DNA of 6,903 nt. Origin: Nitrospira sp. Lineage in GTDB: Bacteria > Nitrospirota > Nitrospiria > Nitrospirales > Nitrospiraceae. Positions 6,231 to 6,903 of the stretch are shown piece after piece. The number at the start of each line of letters is the position of its first letter. Positions within the stretch are counted from its first letter, which is position 1. The notes under the pieces were generated by a model. That model had not been told where the DNA came from, made no database searches, and saw nothing but the letters and a program-made list of their open reading frames with translations. The translations under genes were made by a program, and so were the position numbers. The stretch is from assembly GCA_025361385.1 (NCBI GenBank), contig JANYAJ010000013.1, positions 1 through 6,903 of the forward strand. Direction: 5' to 3'.

Positions 6231-6584
6231 CTATGGAAGCAGCGCATCTCCCGCGACGTTCGTATATACCGGGGTGAAAATGAATCCCAAGCCTGGGATG
6301 AGATACCACATGACCGACGTGTCCGATTGTACGATCCGCACCTTCGTTGCACCGACTTTTTTGGCCTCATCGGCGAAACTCTGGACTGTCGCGTGTAGTG
6401 TGGCGTCTCCCACGATCGGTTTGCTCATGAACAGGTTAATCGCATAGTTCCTCGTGTTGATGTGTGTCAGCTTGTCGCCGTCGATCCCCTTGATGCCGCG
6501 CAAATCGGTTGCGGTATCGGTAATGGAGCAGCCCGCGCCAACTCCCATGACTAGCACGAGCATCGCCATAGCGGAATATCTCAT
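6231..6584 (-). CDS. Small putative lipoprotein
   Basis: This 117-residue protein starts at ATG 6584, chosen because AGGAGG lies 5 nt upstream and the signal peptide begins there; the open frame extends further upstream but without a signal. Residues 1-18 are a short hydrophobic export signal (MRYSAMAMLVLVMGVGAG) followed by Cys19, the likely lipidated residue. The box GAGC has Gly at -3 where Leu is usual. The mature domain contains TDLRGIKGIDGDKLTHINTRNY, cut here as TDLRGIKGIDG and DKLTHINTRNY, then FADEAKKVGATKVRIVQSD and a C-terminal hydrophobic stretch WYLIPGLGFIFTPVYTNVAG. That pattern suggests a compact alpha/beta domain with a membrane-near hydrophobic hairpin. I do not recognise a family. 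It probably has its own promoter upstream; the leader contains a small CATGC-CTGA-GCATG hairpin (6607-6620). Confidence 0.75.
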   Translation of the reverse strand: MRYSAMAMLVLVMGVGAGCSITDTATDLRGIKGIDGDKLTHINTRNYAINLFMSKPIVGDATLHATVQSFADEAKKVGATKVRIVQSDTSVMWYLIPGLGFIFTPVYTNVAGDALLP

Positions 6585-6729
6585 AGTGTCCTCCTGTGGG
6601 TAGACGCATGCCTGAGCATGTGTAATTTCGATCAAATTTATCTTGTCGGCCGACCGTAATCTGTTCACTATTGCTCACAATTAGCCATTCAGCCGGTGAA
6701 CGTCCTTTTAGTTCGGCGTCGGCGTTCGA

Positions 6730-6903
6730 TTACTTTGGCGCGCCTGGCTGAAACGCGACGTCCGTGACCTTGTTTTCCTTGTCCACTAAGAGCACGGCGG
6801 TATCGCCTTTGGACATCATTGTCATTCGGACCGAGGACGGCAAAGAACACTCGTACAAGGTACGTTCACTCGTTCAGCCGAGGCTGGCAACGTTGTCCAA
6901 AGG
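6730..6903 (-). pseudogene. C-terminal part of a small protein reading frame, interrupted by an in-frame TGA and cut by the window edge
   Basis: Read leftward from 6903, the frame gives PLDNVASLG, a TGA stop (6876-6874), then TSERTLYECSLPSSVRM, TMMSKGDTAVLLVDKEN and KVTDVAFQPGAPK before TAA (6732-6730). The text on both sides of the TGA has protein-like composition and normal codon use. The VASLG-x-TSERTLYE and AVLLVDKENKVTDVAF segments recall the end of small SmpA/OmlA-like envelope lipoproteins (weak resemblance). A single C-to-T change (CGA to TGA) would explain the stop, so a decaying gene or a sequencing error is possible. Alternatively only a 31-residue peptide from ATG 6825 is made, but it lacks a ribosome binding site. 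It lies upstream of the lipoprotein gene on the same strand. Confidence 0.4.

Noticed and set aside
6670..6681. ATTGTGAGCAAT on the - strand, resembling a half lac operator
   Set aside because: Only a 4-bp symmetric match with no second half and no lac-type genes nearby, so chance is the simplest explanation.

Overview
The window looks like chromosomal DNA of a Gram-negative bacterium of moderately high GC. It has a signal-peptide outer-membrane barrel protein ending in Phe, a lipoprotein, strong AGGAGG-type ribosome binding sites and dense gene packing. The gene style reminds me of Nitrospira/Nitrospirota, but that is an impression, not a demonstrated assignment. I see no tRNA, rRNA, CRISPR array, insertion sequence or phage gene.

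Left part, + strand (1-2126): the C-terminal end of a formylglycine-generating-enzyme-like (FGE-sulfatase) domain protein (1-198); an intergenic gap with a perfect 10-bp-stem hairpin (271-295); an exported beta-barrel-like protein (320-1012); an unrecognised cysteine-rich protein (1071-1628); and a four-helix CopD-like membrane protein (1650-2126). The last two are 21 nt apart and probably co-transcribed. A tail-to-tail gap of about 310 bases (2127-2435) follows, with no convincing gene.

Central part, - strand (6016 down to 2436): a compact four-gene operon. In order of transcription it holds a chorismatase of the FkbO/Hyg5/XanB2 family (GTG start), a class I SAM-dependent methyltransferase overlapping it by 29 nt, a NodB-fold polysaccharide deacetylase 24 nt further on, and a stand-alone acyl carrier protein. 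A chorismatase of this type would make a hydroxybenzoate or related ring from chorismate. An acyl carrier protein beside it suggests the aromatic acid, or a chain grown on it, is carried as a thioester, as in xanthomonadin/aryl-polyene pathways. No ketosynthase, adenylating enzyme or dehydratase is present, so those functions must lie elsewhere or the product is different. This operon is the most interesting element in the window.

Right part, - strand: upstream of the operon lie paired GGTCA/TGACC half-sites and a GTGGCC/GGCCAC inverted repeat, then a possible terminator, a small lipoprotein gene (6584 to 6231) with an excellent ribosome binding site, and at the edge the C-terminal reading frame of another small protein interrupted by an in-frame TGA.
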